NCBI GenBank assembly: GCA_900772775.1
Contig: CAAGRW010000137.1
Location: 1 to 5,907, forward strand
Length of the DNA: 5,907 bases
Direction of reading: 5' to 3'
Source of the DNA: Candidatus Rifleibacteriota bacterium
GTDB lineage: Bacteria > Vulcanimicrobiota > Xenobia > Xenobiales > Xenobiaceae
Each line of letters begins with the position of its first letter. Within the stretch, counting starts at the first letter, position 1. A program made the position numbers and the translations under genes. The notes under the pieces were generated by a model. It was given only the letters and a program-made list of their open reading frames with translations, made no database searches and had not been told where the DNA came from. Shown here piece after piece: positions 5,898 to 5,907 of this stretch.

Positions 5898-5907
5898 ACC
5901 TTATCTA

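Noticed and set aside
5867..5907. Start of a new gene (ATG at 5867 open to the window end)
   Set aside because: Only 13 codons are visible, all AT-rich, with no ribosome binding site and no recognisable protein.

Overview
The window is an ordinary-looking bacterial chromosome segment with four co-oriented genes plus a partial fifth, all on the + strand. Base composition is mid-to-low GC, leucine is very often TTG, and every main start is ATG. The PhoB/PhoR-like two-component pair and the B12-type radical SAM gene next to pgeF suggest a Bacillota-like anaerobe. Negativicutes is a plausible but unproven placement. No tRNA, rRNA, CRISPR array, insertion sequence or phage gene was seen.

Layout: 1-828 is the C-terminal part of a radical SAM enzyme whose N-terminus, including the iron-sulfur cysteines, lies outside the window. 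After 39 nt comes 868-1818, a PgeF/YlmD/YfiH-family enzyme with an unusually long N-terminus. A 189-nt intergenic region with several hairpins and a candidate promoter leads to an OmpR/PhoB-family response regulator (2008-2706). Its histidine-kinase-like partner (2760-3818) follows after 53 nt. A 177-nt gap with long-range inverted repeats precedes a 571-residue NCS2/AzgA-like membrane permease (3996-5711), closed by a very strong intrinsic terminator (5735-5777). The last 130 nt are AT-rich, non-coding as far as visible, and hold an 18-bp palindrome.

The most notable observation concerns the kinase-like gene. The phospho-accepting histidine of the H-box is arginine (R133, codon CGC at 3156-3158), the surrounding H-box is also altered, and there is no histidine at all in the first 290 residues. 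The N, G1, F and G2 boxes of the ATP-binding domain look intact. The protein also has no membrane segment, although its closest relatives by motif (PhoR-type kinases) are membrane sensors. The adjacent response regulator keeps every catalytic residue. The pair therefore looks like an intact regulator beside a soluble pseudo-histidine-kinase that could bind ATP but not autophosphorylate canonically. Caulobacter DivL, with tyrosine at this position, is the known precedent for this kind of protein.

The other genes have no proven link to this pair. PgeF-family enzymes act on purine nucleosides or on cell-wall precursors, and the permease belongs to a nucleobase-transporter superfamily, but a shared pathway is only a guess.
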